A program made the translations under genes and the position numbers. Below the pieces are notes generated by a model. That model ran no database searches. It saw only the letters and a program-made list of their open reading frames with translations, and was not told the origin of the DNA. 64,000 bases of DNA, taken from the NCBI RefSeq assembly GCF_014831675.1, contig NZ_VJXY01000003.1, positions 1 to 64,000 of the forward strand, in the 5' to 3' direction. The stretch's first letter is position 1. The number at the start of each line of letters is the position of its first letter. The stretch comes from Komarekiella delphini-convector SJRDD-AB1. GTDB lineage: Bacteria; Cyanobacteriota; Cyanobacteriia; Cyanobacteriales; Nostocaceae. Positions 8,262 through 18,373 of the stretch are shown piece by piece.

Positions 8262-9179
8262 GTGCCGAAAGCAGGCATTATCTACAATGATGTTAAACCG
8301 ATAGCGGGTCGTGTCGCTATCGAACTCAAAGACAAGCTAACCGCTGCCGGTTGGAATGTATGTATCACTACGAGTATCGGTGGGATACTGGGCTACTCTA
8401 ACCCGGAGAGTCCTGTATGCCACACCCCAATTAATGGTCTAACGCCCCCTGGTTTTGACTCAGACATGAAGTTTGCAGTGGTATTAGGGGGAGATGGCAC
8501 GGTTTTAGCAGCGTCTCGCCAGGTCGCTCCCTGTGGTATTCCACTATTAACAGTGAATACTGGTCATATGGGATTTTTAACTGAGGCTTACCTGAACCAA
8601 TTACCTCAAGCAATAGAACAGGCGATAACTGGTAAGTATGAAATTGAAGAACGAGCGATGCTCACCGTCAAAGTATTTCGGGGAGATTCCATACTGTGGG
8701 AAGCCCTCTGCCTGAATGAAATGGTGCTGCATCGAGAACCTTTGACCTCTATGTGTCATTTTGAAATTGCCATAGGACGTCATGCGCCAGTAGATATTGC
8801 AGCGGATGGTGTAATTGTTTCTACACCGACTGGTTCGACAGCTTATTCACTCAGTGCAGGTGGCCCGGTGGTATCTCCTGGTGTACCTGTCTTGCAGCTA
8901 GTACCTATATGTCCGCATTCCCTAGCTTCGAGAGCCTTGGTTTTTCCAGACACGGAACCAGTCAACATCTACCCAGTAAATATTCCTCGGCTGGTGATGG
9001 TGGTAGATGGCAATGGCGGGTGTTATATCCTACCAGAGGATCGGGTATATTTAGAGCGATCGCAATATGTGGCCCGATTTATTCGTCTGCAACCACCGGA
9101 GTTTTTCCGAATCTTGCGAGAAAAATTAGGTTGGGGTTTACCACATATCGCTAAACCTACTTCTGTAGAATTGCCTTAG
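8262..9179 (+). CDS. nadK: NAD kinase
   Basis: About 305 residues. It phosphorylates NAD to NADP with [14 protein letters not shown] near residues 76-86 is the catalytic and nucleotide-binding motif. NEMVLHRE (near 168) and [15 protein letters not shown] (near 190-205) are the other family signatures. I choose the GTG at 8262 ([13 protein letters not shown]) because the conserved protein begins there. A TTG two codons upstream is possible. Cyanobacteria usually carry two NAD kinases; this is the one with the [16 protein letters not shown] insertion. Confidence 0.93.
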   Translation: MPKAGIIYNDVKPIAGRVAIELKDKLTAAGWNVCITTSIGGILGYSNPESPVCHTPINGLTPPGFDSDMKFAVVLGGDGTVLAASRQVAPCGIPLLTVNTGHMGFLTEAYLNQLPQAIEQAITGKYEIEERAMLTVKVFRGDSILWEALCLNEMVLHREPLTSMCHFEIAIGRHAPVDIAADGVIVSTPTGSTAYSLSAGGPVVSPGVPVLQLVPICPHSLASRALVFPDTEPVNIYPVNIPRLVMVVDGNGGCYILPEDRVYLERSQYVARFIRLQPPEFFRILREKLGWGLPHIAKPTSVELP

Positions 9180-9181
9180 TT

Positions 9182-9247
9182 AGGAGATAGGAGAATTGCC
9201 TTAGTTAGGAGATAGGAGACAGGAAACAGGAGACAGGAGATAGGAGT
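9182..9247. repeat. Heptanucleotide tandem repeat (GGAGATA/GGAGACA)
   Basis: Consecutive seven-base units of the form GGAGAYA or TAGGAGA directly after nadK. Short tandemly repeated repetitive sequences of this kind are widespread in heterocystous cyanobacteria. They have no known function. Confidence 0.85.
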
Positions 9248-9305
9248 CATTTGTCATTAATTATTCTCTCCCCTGCCCCTGTGCCTTCTCCATTTCGGAT
9301 TTGCA

Positions 9306-9589
9306 ATTTTGCGGAAAGTCCGTAGCTTGCTTTCCTACGGAACGCTACGCGAACCCGCAGGGTGCGGAGGTTTCCTCCGTTCCCCTAAGGAGTTGCCGTT
9401 GACGTGCCCCTACGGTGAAGCAAGCTACGCGCAGCGTGTCGCAGACAAGCCTCTCGTTCACGAAGTGTCTCCGATAGGAGAAGAGAAGGCATCAGAACTT
9501 TTCAAGACGGATTTTAGATTATTCAATCCAAAATCTGTCTTGAAAAGTTTGCTACGGAGGGAAACCCTCCTTACAACTTTCCGCAAAAT
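9306..9589. repeat. MITE-like element with 14 bp perfect terminal inverted repeats
   Basis: ATTTTGCGGAAAGT (9306-9319) is repeated inverted as ACTTTCCGCAAAAT (9576-9589), bounding about 284 bp. Inside are a 22 bp near-perfect hairpin (9498-9519 with 9526-9547, six-base loop) and smaller stems such as GGAGG..CCTCC (9366-9378) and GGAGGGAAACCCTCC (9557-9571). The open frame through the element (9309-9593) translates to a repeat-like, low-information peptide, and I do not regard it as a gene. Sequence from 9590 to 9865 holds nothing further that I can name. Confidence 0.6.
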
Positions 9590-9865
9590 CTAAAATCTAA
9601 AATTCTCCTGCTCCTCTGCTTCCCACACTCCCCAATTTGGTGATTTCCTTCCAGAATTACTGGTATAGGAATGGTATTTGGAATTAGTTATTAAGATTGC
9701 ATCTGAGAATTCGATGGCTGATGCCTGAACGTGCTAAAAGATCTTATGCAGCATGTCAAATCAGTATTGATCCATCGCTAAAAGCTCGTAATTGCACTTC
9801 TAGCTGATGTACAGACCTTACTCTATAACGTCTATACAATCCAAAACCCAATATCCCAAATTGTT

Positions 9866-10552
9866 ATGACAGTTGCTCAAAGTCCTTGTGTCTTGGTGAT
9901 TGAAACCGATGAGAGCCTAGCAAATCAGCTTTCTTTCGATTTGCAAGAAGCCGGCTATGATTCGATTTTGGCTCATGATTCAACGAGCGGTATGCAATAC
10001 TGCCGCGATCGCCAACCTGCTTTAATTGTTCTAGACCGGATGCTGGCAGGAGAATCAGGACTCACATTGTGCAAAAATATCAGAAGTTCTGGTTTGCGAT
10101 CGCCTGTATTGGTATTAATGGCAAGGGATACAGTCGATGATCGTGTAGCTTGTTTAGAAGCCGGAGCTGATGATTATATCCTCAAGCCTTACCGCTCAGA
10201 GGACTTTTTGAAATTGATTCGCCTCTACCTCAAACCTGATATTGATACCACAGAGCAGTTACGCTTTGGGGATTTGATTTTAGACATAGCAACTCGCCGC
10301 GCTATACACAGCGGACGAACAATTGACTTGACGATGAAGGAATTTGAACTATTAAAATTCTTAATGGAACATCCGCGTGAGGTGTTAACTCGCGAACAAA
10401 TTCTAGAAAATGTTTGGGGTTACGACTTTATGGGTGAGTCGAATGTAATTGAAGTGTATATCCGCTATTTGCGCCTGAAAATCGAAGATGAGAGTCAAAA
10501 GCGGCTTATTCAAACGGTGCGAGGCGTAGGCTACGTGTTAAGAGAATCCTAG
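9866..10552 (+). CDS. nblR: NblR-type OmpR-family response regulator with an atypical receiver
   Basis: 228 residues: receiver domain (about 8-122) and winged-helix DNA-binding domain (about 130-226, ending TVRGVGYVLRES). The sequence resembles NblR, the regulator of phycobilisome breakdown and stress survival. Asp57 is kept in IVLDRMLAGESG and Lys107 in LKPY. The acidic pocket, however, reads Glu13-Thr14 rather than Glu-Asp, and the usual Thr/Ser switch is Met85 in VLMAR. Loss of these residues fits the reported phosphorylation-independent behaviour of NblR. The distinction from other OmpR-type cyanobacterial regulators (RpaA/RpaB/NrrA) rests on my recall of the sequence, so the gene name is less certain than the family. 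Confidence 0.75.
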   Translation: MTVAQSPCVLVIETDESLANQLSFDLQEAGYDSILAHDSTSGMQYCRDRQPALIVLDRMLAGESGLTLCKNIRSSGLRSPVLVLMARDTVDDRVACLEAGADDYILKPYRSEDFLKLIRLYLKPDIDTTEQLRFGDLILDIATRRAIHSGRTIDLTMKEFELLKFLMEHPREVLTREQILENVWGYDFMGESNVIEVYIRYLRLKIEDESQKRLIQTVRGVGYVLRES

Positions 10553-10589
10553 TCAACTAATCAACAAGCAAGATTGTATATGTAGATAT

Positions 10590-10655
10590 GGAGTTAGGAG
10601 TCAGGAGTCAGGAGACAGGAGTCAGGAGTCAGGAGTTAGGAGTTAGGAGTTAAGG
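10590..10655. repeat. Heptanucleotide tandem repeat (GGAGTCA/GGAGTTA)
   Basis: About nine seven-base units GGAGTYA/GGAGACA between the nblR-type gene and the lipoprotein gene. It is the same class of repeat as at 9182-9247. Confidence 0.85.
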
Positions 10656-10801
10656 GTCAAGAATTATTCTTCCCCATTCCCTCACTCCCTAACTACGACA
10701 ATACTGTAAACTAAATGCCACGACACAGACGACAAAAGACGTAGGTTTTCTGCTGCGATCGCTGTAAAATCGAAATCTAAATTACAAAATCAAAAATTAT
10801 T

Positions 10802-11329
10802 ATGATTCGTTGGCTAAGTTTACTCTCGATGTTATTGGGTGTGTTACTGATGAGTTGTTCTGTGCCGACAACAGCTAAACCTCCCACTTTCACGTCTGCT
10901 CAAACTCCAGCACTAGAGAGTTTAGGTCAAACCCTACAGATTTCTGGTAAAGCGATTGTTCCCAATGGCACAACGATTCAGTTAGAAGTGGCGCGGACGC
11001 CAGCACAGCAAGCCAAGGGGTTAATGTATCGACCAGCTTTACCAAATAACCGGGGGATGCTATTTCAGTTCCCTTCAGCACAACCAGTCAGTTTTTGGAT
11101 GAAGAATGTACCTGTACCGTTGGATATGGTCTTTCTAAATAAAGGAGTAGTCAAGTATATTCAAGCTTCTGCGCCTCCCTGCAAAAGTGAGCCTTGTCCC
11201 ACCTATGGCCCCAACACACCAATCGACACAGTAATTGAACTTCGGTCTGGACGAGCCGCCGAATTGAATTTGAAAGTGGGTGATATTGTCAAAATTGAGT
11301 TTCTAGATTCTAGTGCCTTGCAAAGATAA
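10802..11329 (+). CDS. DUF192 lipoprotein
   Basis: 175 residues. The N-terminus is a lipoprotein signal peptide ending in LLMSC with the acylated Cys at residue 19, so the protein should be anchored in a membrane facing the periplasm. The DUF192 domain runs from about residue 55 to 172, with KGLMYRPALPNNRGMLFQF, SFWMKNVPVPLDMVFLN and VIELRSGRAAELNLKVGD as family signatures. The function of DUF192 proteins is not established. The gene stands alone downstream of a repeat array. Confidence 0.85.
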   Translation: MIRWLSLLSMLLGVLLMSCSVPTTAKPPTFTSAQTPALESLGQTLQISGKAIVPNGTTIQLEVARTPAQQAKGLMYRPALPNNRGMLFQFPSAQPVSFWMKNVPVPLDMVFLNKGVVKYIQASAPPCKSEPCPTYGPNTPIDTVIELRSGRAAELNLKVGDIVKIEFLDSSALQR

Positions 11330-11849
11330 AAATTTGAGTAATTTCTCTGTTAAAGTCCCTCAAAACATAAATACATAAATTTTTTGTAAAAAAAATTACG
11401 TAATGTGGTAAAAAGTTCAGTTATGAGGCTACTATTTAACAACTGTGGTAATAATATGAAGTCTTACTATCTTTGAGATGAAATCGCAGTTTTAAGGTTT
11501 GGTTGCAAAAATCTTCCTCTGGGCGTACGTGTAAATAGACTTCCATAGAGGACTATAGGCTATGGAATCTTGATTACTATATGTGTAATTAAACAAAGCA
11601 CTGAAGTAAAAAAGATGAAGGCAGTTGACTGGATGAAGATGCTACTTGAAAATCGAGTGCATAAAGCCCACCAAGATTTCTACTTCCTCTACCCTCTGTG
11701 AAAATACTCTCTTTGAGACAGATCAAAAAGCTCTACTGGAGTGTATATCCAGTAACAGCACAATGACAGATAAAATACTGGCTACTGGCTACTGAAAAAC
11801 GGTGAACTAATATATGACAATACACTCGACACAAGGAGGTGAAATACAA
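11330..11849. other. 520-base intergenic stretch
   Basis: A/T-rich DNA without a supportable gene. TTCCATAG (11541-11548) and CTATGGAA (11560-11567) form a small hairpin. A 28-codon frame at 11615-11701 has no visible ribosome-binding site or recognisable product, so I do not call it. The region presumably contains the promoter of the following DUF2949 gene. Confidence 0.4.
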
Positions 11850-12041
11850 ATGTCACCATCAACATATTCTAGACTTATTCATTTTTTACAAGAAGATTTG
11901 GCAATTTCTGCTGCGTCTCTGGCGGTGGCGCTTCGCCATCGGGAGCAAGACCCAGGCCCTTTGCCAATGATTCTTTGGCAGTATGGGTTAATTACTTTAG
12001 AGCAGTTAGAACAAATTTATGATTGGCTGGAGACGGTATAA
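11850..12041 (+). CDS. DUF2949 family small protein
   Basis: 63 residues, MSPSTYSRLIHFLQEDLAIS.., a small cyanobacterial family (DUF2949) of unknown function. The pattern HREQDPGPLPMILWQYGLI followed by LEQLEQIYDWLE is characteristic. The start is fixed by a textbook ribosome-binding site, AAGGAGGTG (11833-11841), eight bases before ATG 11850. An upstream in-frame ATG at 11814 has no such site. The helical pattern resembles degenerate GspE/MshEN-like N-terminal modules, but that is only an impression. Confidence 0.8.
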   Translation: MSPSTYSRLIHFLQEDLAISAASLAVALRHREQDPGPLPMILWQYGLITLEQLEQIYDWLETV

Positions 12042-12238
12042 ATATCAAAATTCCACTTAGGAGAAAACGCAATCGTGTTAGTCTCTTTGTGATTGAATGA
12101 ATGCAAATTTAAAGTAAGGGCAACTTATGAGTAGCTCATTCAGGAGAATTAAGATATGTCACATCCACTCTACCTTGTACAAAGGTTGATAGATTGGGAA
12201 ATTAGCTCTGACAGTTTCTACTCATTTACATACAAATT

Positions 12239-12272
12239 AAAAGAGCGGGTTGAATTATCAACCCGCTCTTTT
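12239..12272. terminator. Bidirectional terminator between convergent genes
   Basis: AAAAGAGCGGGTT (12239-12251) pairs perfectly with AACCCGCTCTTTT (12260-12272) around an eight-base loop, giving A-run and T-run tails on both strands. It sits between the DUF2949 gene and the convergent aminotransferase and should serve both. Confidence 0.93.
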
Positions 12273-12315
12273 GATTCAGTGCTGAGTTTAAAAGTTCCTA
12301 CTCAGCACTTGATAC

Positions 12316-13470
12316 TCAGGACTGACTAAATACTTTAGCTGCTGCTGCTACACCAGCTCCAGGGGTGAAGTTTTCATAGCCCAGTTCAGAAAGGGCGACT
12401 TCCAAGGATGCTATACAGCTAAGGATATCGCGATCGCTCACAAAGCCCAAGTGACCAATGCGGAAAATTTTGTTTGATAGATGGTCTTGTCCGCCGGCTA
12501 GAGCAATATCAAAGCGCTTTTTCATCAATGACCGAATCTTATCCGATTCAATTCCTTGTGGTGCTACAGCCGTAATTGCCGGACTGGCGTTACTATCCGC
12601 TGCTAATAGGGGTAGATTCATGCCTTTAATGGCGGCGCGGGTAGCATTTTTGAGCCGTTCATGCCGAGTAAATATGGATTCCAGTCCTTCCTCTTTCATG
12701 CTTCGCAACGTGGTATGTAGCGCGAAGATCATATTCACAGGCGGAGTAAATGGCGTTGTATTTTTAGCTGTGGCTTTGCGATATTTACCTAAATCCAAAT
12801 AATATTTCGGCAATTTCGCGGTTTTGTAAGCTTCCCAAGCTTTGGGGCTAACAGAGACAAAGCCCAATCCTGGAGGAATCATATAACCTTTTTGAGAACC
12901 GGAAGCAACTACATCCAAACCCCAGGTATCTATAGGTAGATTGAACGCACCCAAGCTAGTTACGGCATCAACAATAATTAAAGCTTCACCATGTTCTTTA
13001 ACATGGCGGTTGATGGTTTCCAGATCATTGAGTACTCCCGTTGAGGTTTCACTGTGAGTGATAATCACAGCTTTAATTTGCTTTTCGGTATCTGCTTGGA
13101 GTTTCTGGGCAAATACCTCTGATTCTAAGGGTTTTCCCCATTCTGTAGTAATTTCTTCTACATTTAGACCATAGGCTTGACCGACTTCTACCCAGCGTTC
13201 ACCAAATTTACCGTTAGAGCCAACTAAAATGCGATCGCCTGGAGAAAGGAAATTAATTATACCTGCTTCCACAGCACCCGTACCACTGACATTTAGCGTC
13301 AGCACATCACTTTGAGTTTGATGCAGCCATTTGAGGTTTTCTGTCACCTCTGCCAATATGTTGCTAAATTCACTGGTGCGGTGTCCAATTGGGTGCTTGG
13401 CTAATGCCAGCAAGGCTGCTTCTGGCACTGGGGTAGGGCCAGGAATCATCAGCATCAGCTTATCGTCCAT
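12316..13470 (-). CDS. Class V aminotransferase, alanine/serine-glyoxylate type
   Basis: 384 residues. A PLP-dependent enzyme of the alanine-glyoxylate / serine-glyoxylate aminotransferase group, which in cyanobacteria probably serves photorespiratory glycolate metabolism. MIPGPTPVPEAAL at the N-terminus, VDAVTSLGAF near residues 167-176 (the Asp that contacts the PLP ring) and SGSQKGYMIPPGLGF near 190-204 with the Schiff-base Lys194 are clear. Relatives were once annotated as the 42 kDa subunit of a soluble hydrogenase; nothing here supports a hydrogenase function. The exact amino donor cannot be told from the sequence. Confidence 0.88.
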   Translation of the reverse strand: MDDKLMLMIPGPTPVPEAALLALAKHPIGHRTSEFSNILAEVTENLKWLHQTQSDVLTLNVSGTGAVEAGIINFLSPGDRILVGSNGKFGERWVEVGQAYGLNVEEITTEWGKPLESEVFAQKLQADTEKQIKAVIITHSETSTGVLNDLETINRHVKEHGEALIIVDAVTSLGAFNLPIDTWGLDVVASGSQKGYMIPPGLGFVSVSPKAWEAYKTAKLPKYYLDLGKYRKATAKNTTPFTPPVNMIFALHTTLRSMKEEGLESIFTRHERLKNATRAAIKGMNLPLLAADSNASPAITAVAPQGIESDKIRSLMKKRFDIALAGGQDHLSNKIFRIGHLGFVSDRDILSCIASLEVALSELGYENFTPGAGVAAAAKVFSQS

Positions 13471-14196
13471 GTGTGTGTCCTAATATCAAAATAAAAGTCA
13501 AAATTGTGGGGGAATGGTTAACTATGATGGCAAATTCTAGACATTCATTTATAAAATTACACTCAGTTGGTCATGAGTCTTGGGTGTATTCTCCACATCC
13601 ATAGCAAAAATATTGTGGAGTTAATTTTTGGTCAGCTTGACCTTTGCAACTTATTTTAGACTCCAACTCAGATGAAACCTTTGTTTTAGGCAATCTCACC
13701 AGACCCATAAATATTAGGCTGAGGTGTCGTCAGCTAGCGGAAGGTAGACACCAAATGTATTCTCCAGTTTGTCTAAGTTCTATAGAAGCGCTCATCTAGA
13801 ATCTCATAAATTGGCATACAGGTACAATAAGTTATTAAATTTTATTTCATGCTAAGCAGCTAAGTGTAAATAAATTAAAGTTTGTAGTAAGGACTTTAGT
13901 CCTGATTATCCTTGTTTTGAGCGATGAATCGCTCACTACGAACTAAGTATTTGTGTTTAATTATACATACCTACTTACACACACTAAGTAGAAGGGCTGA
14001 ATGAAATAAATAGTGTAAATATTACTTATTTTACAAGTAGCACATTTGTAAAATATGACAACCAAAGCAACTCTACCTTGCTAGGGTTAGTTGTTGATTG
14101 TCAAGTTTAAGACTGAGGGATCATAAGGTATGCTTCTCACAACGGTAAGCAAACCTGAAAAAGTGCTATCAAAGTTAAAATATTAAGCTAGCCGCA
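13471..14196. other. 726-base intergenic stretch with a dispersed repeat
   Basis: No gene found. It holds one copy of a dispersed repeat (13858-13966, listed separately). The rest is A/T-rich, with short palindromes that I cannot assign. The promoter for the aminotransferase lies at its left end. Confidence 0.45.
13858..13966 (+). repeat. Dispersed ~110 bp repeat, copy 1
   Basis: From AGCTAAGTGTAAATAAATTA through AAGGACTTTAGTCCT, CCTTGTTTTGAGCG, ATCGCTCACTACGA to GTGTTTAATTATAC. A second copy at 55957-56070 matches almost throughout. A diverged, inverted partial copy lies at about 62464-62540. It contains two short hairpins, AGGACTTTAGTCCT and GAGCGATGAATCGCTC. Confidence 0.8.
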
Positions 14197-14448
14197 TCAA
14201 TCTGGGACTACAACTTTGCTACTGTTATGATGATTAATCGACCAACGGTGATCAACTGTCACGGAGGAAAACTGGCAAATTTCTTCCAGTCGCTTTTGTT
14301 GGACAGCAGCTTTTCGGAGAGTAATAATTAGTTGATTTACTTGATGCCGTAAATCTGGATTATCACTAACTGCCATCATGGTTTGTCTTTCTAAGAGTTG
14401 AAGTATAAGTTCGTAGTGGACAGGTGAAGGTAGAGGAATTTGCTCCAT
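14197..14448 (-). CDS. DUF5340 family small protein
   Basis: 83 residues from the ATG at 14448 (MEQIPLPSPVHYELILQLLE..). An upstream TTG at 14469 would add seven residues but is a weaker start. It matches a small conserved cyanobacterial family (DUF5340) of unknown function. The predicted protein is mostly alpha-helical and soluble, with a conserved LRHQVNQLIITLRKAAVQQKRLEEIC segment split across two helices. No operon partner is visible: trpC lies 216 bases upstream on the same strand. Confidence 0.65.
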   Translation of the reverse strand: MEQIPLPSPVHYELILQLLERQTMMAVSDNPDLRHQVNQLIITLRKAAVQQKRLEEICQFSSVTVDHRWSINHHNSSKVVVPD

Positions 14449-14664
14449 GAAGTTAAATTGTAATTTCAAAGTTTGAATATTGTATTAATCAGAGTTTATC
14501 TCTTGCTAATGAATTGTTACATAGGAAATAACTAGTTCATTACTGCTTTGATTCGGCTAGTGATGAAGATATGGCAAAGAGTTTAGCGATTGCATAGCAC
14601 GCCCTATTGCTCAACAACACTTTGTGCGTTTGGTCTGCTCCTTCAGAACAGAGGAGATGTTTTT

Positions 14665-15555
14665 TTAGAAACACCTCGGCAATATACGGGCGATCGCTAA
14701 TTTAGGATCTGGTTGTTTGACTAAAGACTCTCCAATAAGTACAGCAGATGCACCTGCTGCATCTACCAAACTTAAGTCATCTGGATTGTGTAGTCCTGAC
14801 TCGCTCACAACTAGGATATTCCGCTGTTGCAATTGGCTACCCCTTGCGTCCAATAATTGACAAGTAGTTTGTAAGTCAACAGAGAAATCTTCTAGATTCC
14901 GATTATTAATTCCTACTAAGGATACGTCATCTAAAGCTAACACGCGGTCAAGTTCCGCCAAACTATGGACTTCAATTAAGGCAGTCATTTTCAGATTGTT
15001 AGCAATTTTGACAAAGTATTGCAAATCTTGATCGCTCAAAATAGCCGCAATCAATAAAATTGCATCTGCACCCCTAACCCGTGCCAAATACATCTGGTAA
15101 GGATAAATAACAAAATCCTTGCACAGTAGAGGCAAATCTACAGCCGCGCGAACCAGGGCTAAGTTATCAAAGCTACCTTGAAAAAACTTGGCATCCGTTA
15201 ACACCGAAATACAACTAGCACCACCTTGTTGATAAGATAGGGCGATCGCTACTGGATCAAAATCTTCTCGTAAAATTCCTTTGCTGGGTGAGGCCTTTTT
15301 GACTTCTGCAATCAATGCTGGTTTTGTCTTACCTTGACGCAAAGCCGCGATAAAATCACGGGTTGGTGGCGCGGAGAGTGCCTGTTTTTGCAATTCCCGC
15401 AAAGGAACCTTTTCCCGCATTTGCTCAACTTCTACTTCTTTATGCCAGACAATTTCTTCCAAAATATTGTTTGGCGCGGCATCAGGCACGGCAGCTTGAT
15501 AACGTAACATCGAGACAGCAATAGCTGGGTTAGGTTGACGGCGACGGATTTGCAT
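14665..15555 (-). CDS. trpC: Indole-3-glycerol phosphate synthase
   Basis: 296 residues. It closes the indole ring in tryptophan synthesis, converting carboxyphenylamino-deoxyribulose phosphate to indole-3-glycerol phosphate. It is a TIM-barrel protein with [11 protein letters not shown] (Glu84, Lys86), the general-acid lysine in LLCKDFVI (Lys146), NNRNLEDF and SESGL in the expected order. The first ~28 residues ([19 protein letters not shown]..) precede the conserved [10 protein letters not shown] and are typical of cyanobacterial TrpC. It is followed upstream by a heptamer array and by lpdA on the same strand. Confidence 0.95.
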   Translation of the reverse strand: MQIRRRQPNPAIAVSMLRYQAAVPDAAPNNILEEIVWHKEVEVEQMREKVPLRELQKQALSAPPTRDFIAALRQGKTKPALIAEVKKASPSKGILREDFDPVAIALSYQQGGASCISVLTDAKFFQGSFDNLALVRAAVDLPLLCKDFVIYPYQMYLARVRGADAILLIAAILSDQDLQYFVKIANNLKMTALIEVHSLAELDRVLALDDVSLVGINNRNLEDFSVDLQTTCQLLDARGSQLQQRNILVVSESGLHNPDDLSLVDAAGASAVLIGESLVKQPDPKLAIARILPRCF

Positions 15556-15622
15556 GAATGGGGAATGGGGAATGGGGAATGGAAAATGGGAAATGGGGAA
15601 TGGGGAATGGGGAATGGGGAAT
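15554..15622. repeat. Heptanucleotide tandem repeat (GGGGAAT)
   Basis: Repeated GGGGAAT/GGAAAAT units fill the space immediately upstream of trpC, up to its start codon. They may lie in the trpC leader. Confidence 0.85.
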
Positions 15623-15679
15623 TTGCTTGATATTTAGCTCATTCCCAATCCCTAATCCTTGATACTCAGTACCCAATCT

Positions 15680-17110
15680 CTAAATTGCGATCGCTCTTTT
15701 ATAAGCTTCGTCCAGCACTTCTGAAAGGGTTGGGTGAGCGTGAACTAGATGAGCGAGGCTTTGAACAGATTGACGGTTGGCGATGGCTGCTGACGCTTCG
15801 TGAATTAAGTCTGAGGCGTGCAGTCCAAAAATGTGGACGCCCAAGACTTCACCTGTGTCTTTGCGATACACTACCTTGGCGATGCCGTCGGCTTCGTTTT
15901 CTGCCAACGCTTTAGAATTACCTTTGAAATAACTCCTACTTGTGGCAATTTCAAACCCTTCAGCTTGACCTAAATCCTTAGCTGCTGTTTCCGTTAAGCC
16001 GACATAACTTACTTCTGGATGAGTAAACGCGGCTGCGGGGATGCTGCGATAGTCTACTGTCCGCTCTCTGCCAACAATATTATCCACCGCGACGATGCCT
16101 TGAGCCGAAGCAGCGTGCGCCAGCATCATTTTGCCATTAGCATCACCAATTGCCCACAGATGCGGTACTACTTCACCTGCTGACAGCACCGCCATCCGGT
16201 CATCAACTGGAATAAAATTCCGCCGATCAACTTCCACACCCACAGACTCTAAACCGAGATTTTTGGTCGCGGGAATGCGTCCCGTAGCTACTAAGCAAGC
16301 ATCTACCTCGATGACATCTAGATCTTCTTTGGTTTTGAAATCTGCTAACTCAATCACCACAGGTGAACCAGGGATGACTTTTTTGGCGTATATCCCCACT
16401 TTGGTTTCGATATCGCGGGGAGTAATTAACACTCGTTCAGCAAGTTTGGCAATGTCGCGGTCAAATCCCGGCATCAACTGATCTAGGGCTTCAATCATGG
16501 TGATTTCACAACCCAAAGCTGAGTAAATATCGGAAAATTCCAAGCCAATGTAACCACTACCAATAATTGCCACCCAGTCTGGTAACGACTCTAACTTAAC
16601 TCCCTGGTCACTGGTAAAGACAGTTTTGCCGTCTACTTCAATCCCCGGAGGAACAAAAGGAATTGAACCAGGAGAAAGGATAATGTCTTTGGCTGTGATG
16701 GTTTTTTCACCACCATCACCAGTAACAGTGACTTTTTGCGCCCCAGCGATTTTTCCCCAGCCTCTAATAATATCAACTCCCAGACGCTTGAGACTGTTAG
16801 TTAAGTCGCCTTGAATTTTTGATACTAGATTGTCAGCATGGTTGGCGATCGCTTGGCGATCAAAGTCCACACTACCAACCTGAATTCCTAGCGACTTGAG
16901 GTGGTGGGCATCGCGTAACTCCCGCACACGTCCTGATGCTGCCAGCAGTGCTTTAGAAGGAATACAGCCTCGATTGACACAGGTTCCTCCCATGTCAGCC
17001 GCTTCGATAATCGCCGTTTTCAGACCGCAGCTTACAGCGTGTAGGGCTGCGCCATGTCCGCCTACACCAGCGCCGATAATCACTAAATCGTAATCAAATC
17101 CTTGACTCAC
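15680..17110 (-). CDS. lpdA: Dihydrolipoyl dehydrogenase (E3)
   Basis: 476 residues, GTG start. The FAD enzyme reoxidises dihydrolipoamide in the pyruvate dehydrogenase and glycine-cleavage systems. The FAD motif GAGVGG lies at 13-18. The redox-active disulfide is [15 protein letters not shown] with Cys44 and Cys49. The NAD-binding GSGYIGLEF lies near residue 183, and the C-terminal HAHPTLSE holds the active-site His-Glu pair. All key residues are present. The neighbouring lipA at 26.7 kb makes the lipoyl cofactor used by the same complexes. Confidence 0.95.
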   Translation of the reverse strand: MSQGFDYDLVIIGAGVGGHGAALHAVSCGLKTAIIEAADMGGTCVNRGCIPSKALLAASGRVRELRDAHHLKSLGIQVGSVDFDRQAIANHADNLVSKIQGDLTNSLKRLGVDIIRGWGKIAGAQKVTVTGDGGEKTITAKDIILSPGSIPFVPPGIEVDGKTVFTSDQGVKLESLPDWVAIIGSGYIGLEFSDIYSALGCEITMIEALDQLMPGFDRDIAKLAERVLITPRDIETKVGIYAKKVIPGSPVVIELADFKTKEDLDVIEVDACLVATGRIPATKNLGLESVGVEVDRRNFIPVDDRMAVLSAGEVVPHLWAIGDANGKMMLAHAASAQGIVAVDNIVGRERTVDYRSIPAAAFTHPEVSYVGLTETAAKDLGQAEGFEIATSRSYFKGNSKALAENEADGIAKVVYRKDTGEVLGVHIFGLHASDLIHEASAAIANRQSVQSLAHLVHAHPTLSEVLDEAYKRAIAI

Positions 17111-17500
17111 GTTAGTTTCCCCGTGTGCTTCGCCTATTTATTCTCAACTTGACTAGCTATCAGTGCAACCCCTTTTAGGTTCGGATGTTGCTAACTGAAA
17201 TTATTATTCACGCTAGCAGGCGAAGAGACTGATAATTTTAGTATTATAGTCAAATTTATATAGTTATTTTTTCATACTCTACAGCAATTGGGCATTTGAA
17301 TGATTGTCTCGTTCTCAGTTTCAAACTGGGAATACCTATTGAGAGGGCTGCCGCCTCCTGAATTAGGCTAAATATTAACCAAAATCTCGAAGCGACACAC
17401 TTTGGACTTATATCCACACCCCGCTTGCTCTTTTGGCGATCGCTTTAAGTTGTCAACCAATAGGTTCTATCCTGGAACGAGGGCATCGCCTAGTCATAAA
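17111..17500. other. 390-base intergenic stretch
   Basis: No gene visible. It contains one HIP1-like GGCGATCGC near 17435 and A/T-rich sequence just upstream of lpdA, where its promoter should lie. I see no terminator hairpin for mtnP. Confidence 0.35.
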
Positions 17501-18373
17501 CTACAAATACTTCTGCAACAATAATCCCAGTTTTTCCTTCGTCGCCGTTGGTGCTTGATCCAACTGAGTCAAAATCGCATATTTCAAAGCCGAATGAGCA
17601 TCACTAGATGGCGGATTTTCACTCAAGCGCCGTACAGTTTCTTGAATTACCTTTTGAGCATTGACTGCATTCCGCAGCAAATTAGCAATCACCAACTCCA
17701 CGGTTACGCTATCATGCTCTGGATGCCAACAATCGTAATCTGTTACTAGTGCTAAGGTTGCATAGGCAATTTCGGCTTCCCTTGCTAACTTCGCCTCCGG
17801 TAAATTTGTCATTCCAATCACAGTTGCACCCCAGCTCCGGTAAAGATTTGATTCCGCCTTGGTTGAAAAAGCTGGGCCTTCCATGCATACATAAGTGCCA
17901 CCGCGATGCAAGGTGACTTCTGGTAAATTCAGAGAAGCGATCGCATCTGCCAACACCAGAGCCAAATTTTTACAAATCGGATCGCCAAAGGCAATGTGAG
18001 CGACAATTCCCTCACCAAAAAACGTCGAAACCCGATTTTTAGTTCTATCAATAAACTGATCTGGCACCACCATATCCAGTGGTTTAGCTTCTTCCTTCAA
18101 AGAACCGACAGCACTAGCCGAAATTAAATACTCTACACCTAATTGCTTCATTGCATAGATATTGGCGCGAAACGGTAACTCAGAAGGTAACAGCGTGTGA
18201 TTGCGACCATGACGCGCTAAAAAAGCTACTCGTGTATTCTCCAATGTCCCCAGTATCAAAGCATCAGATGGTGAACCAAACGGTGTCTGGACTTGCATTT
18301 CTTCTACATCTTTGAGCGCATCCATTTTGTATAAACCACTGCCACCAATAATCCCAATACGAGCTTGAGTCAT
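17501..18373 (-). CDS. mtnP: S-methyl-5'-thioadenosine phosphorylase
   Basis: 290 residues. It cleaves methylthioadenosine, a by-product of polyamine synthesis, to adenine and methylthioribose-1-phosphate. It belongs to the PNP/MTAP phosphorylase fold. GIIGGSGLY at 7-15 (phosphate site), [36 protein letters not shown] and [12 protein letters not shown] are family signatures. The length matches bacterial MTAP. It is probably monocistronic. Confidence 0.94.
   Translation of the reverse strand: MTQARIGIIGGSGLYKMDALKDVEEMQVQTPFGSPSDALILGTLENTRVAFLARHGRNHTLLPSELPFRANIYAMKQLGVEYLISASAVGSLKEEAKPLDMVVPDQFIDRTKNRVSTFFGEGIVAHIAFGDPICKNLALVLADAIASLNLPEVTLHRGGTYVCMEGPAFSTKAESNLYRSWGATVIGMTNLPEAKLAREAEIAYATLALVTDYDCWHPEHDSVTVELVIANLLRNAVNAQKVIQETVRRLSENPPSSDAHSALKYAILTQLDQAPTATKEKLGLLLQKYL

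Noticed and set aside
9309-9593. A 94-codon open frame inside the 9.3-9.6 kb element
   Set aside because: It runs through inverted repeats and common short Nostoc repeats, has no credible ribosome-binding site and its translation shows no protein-like pattern.
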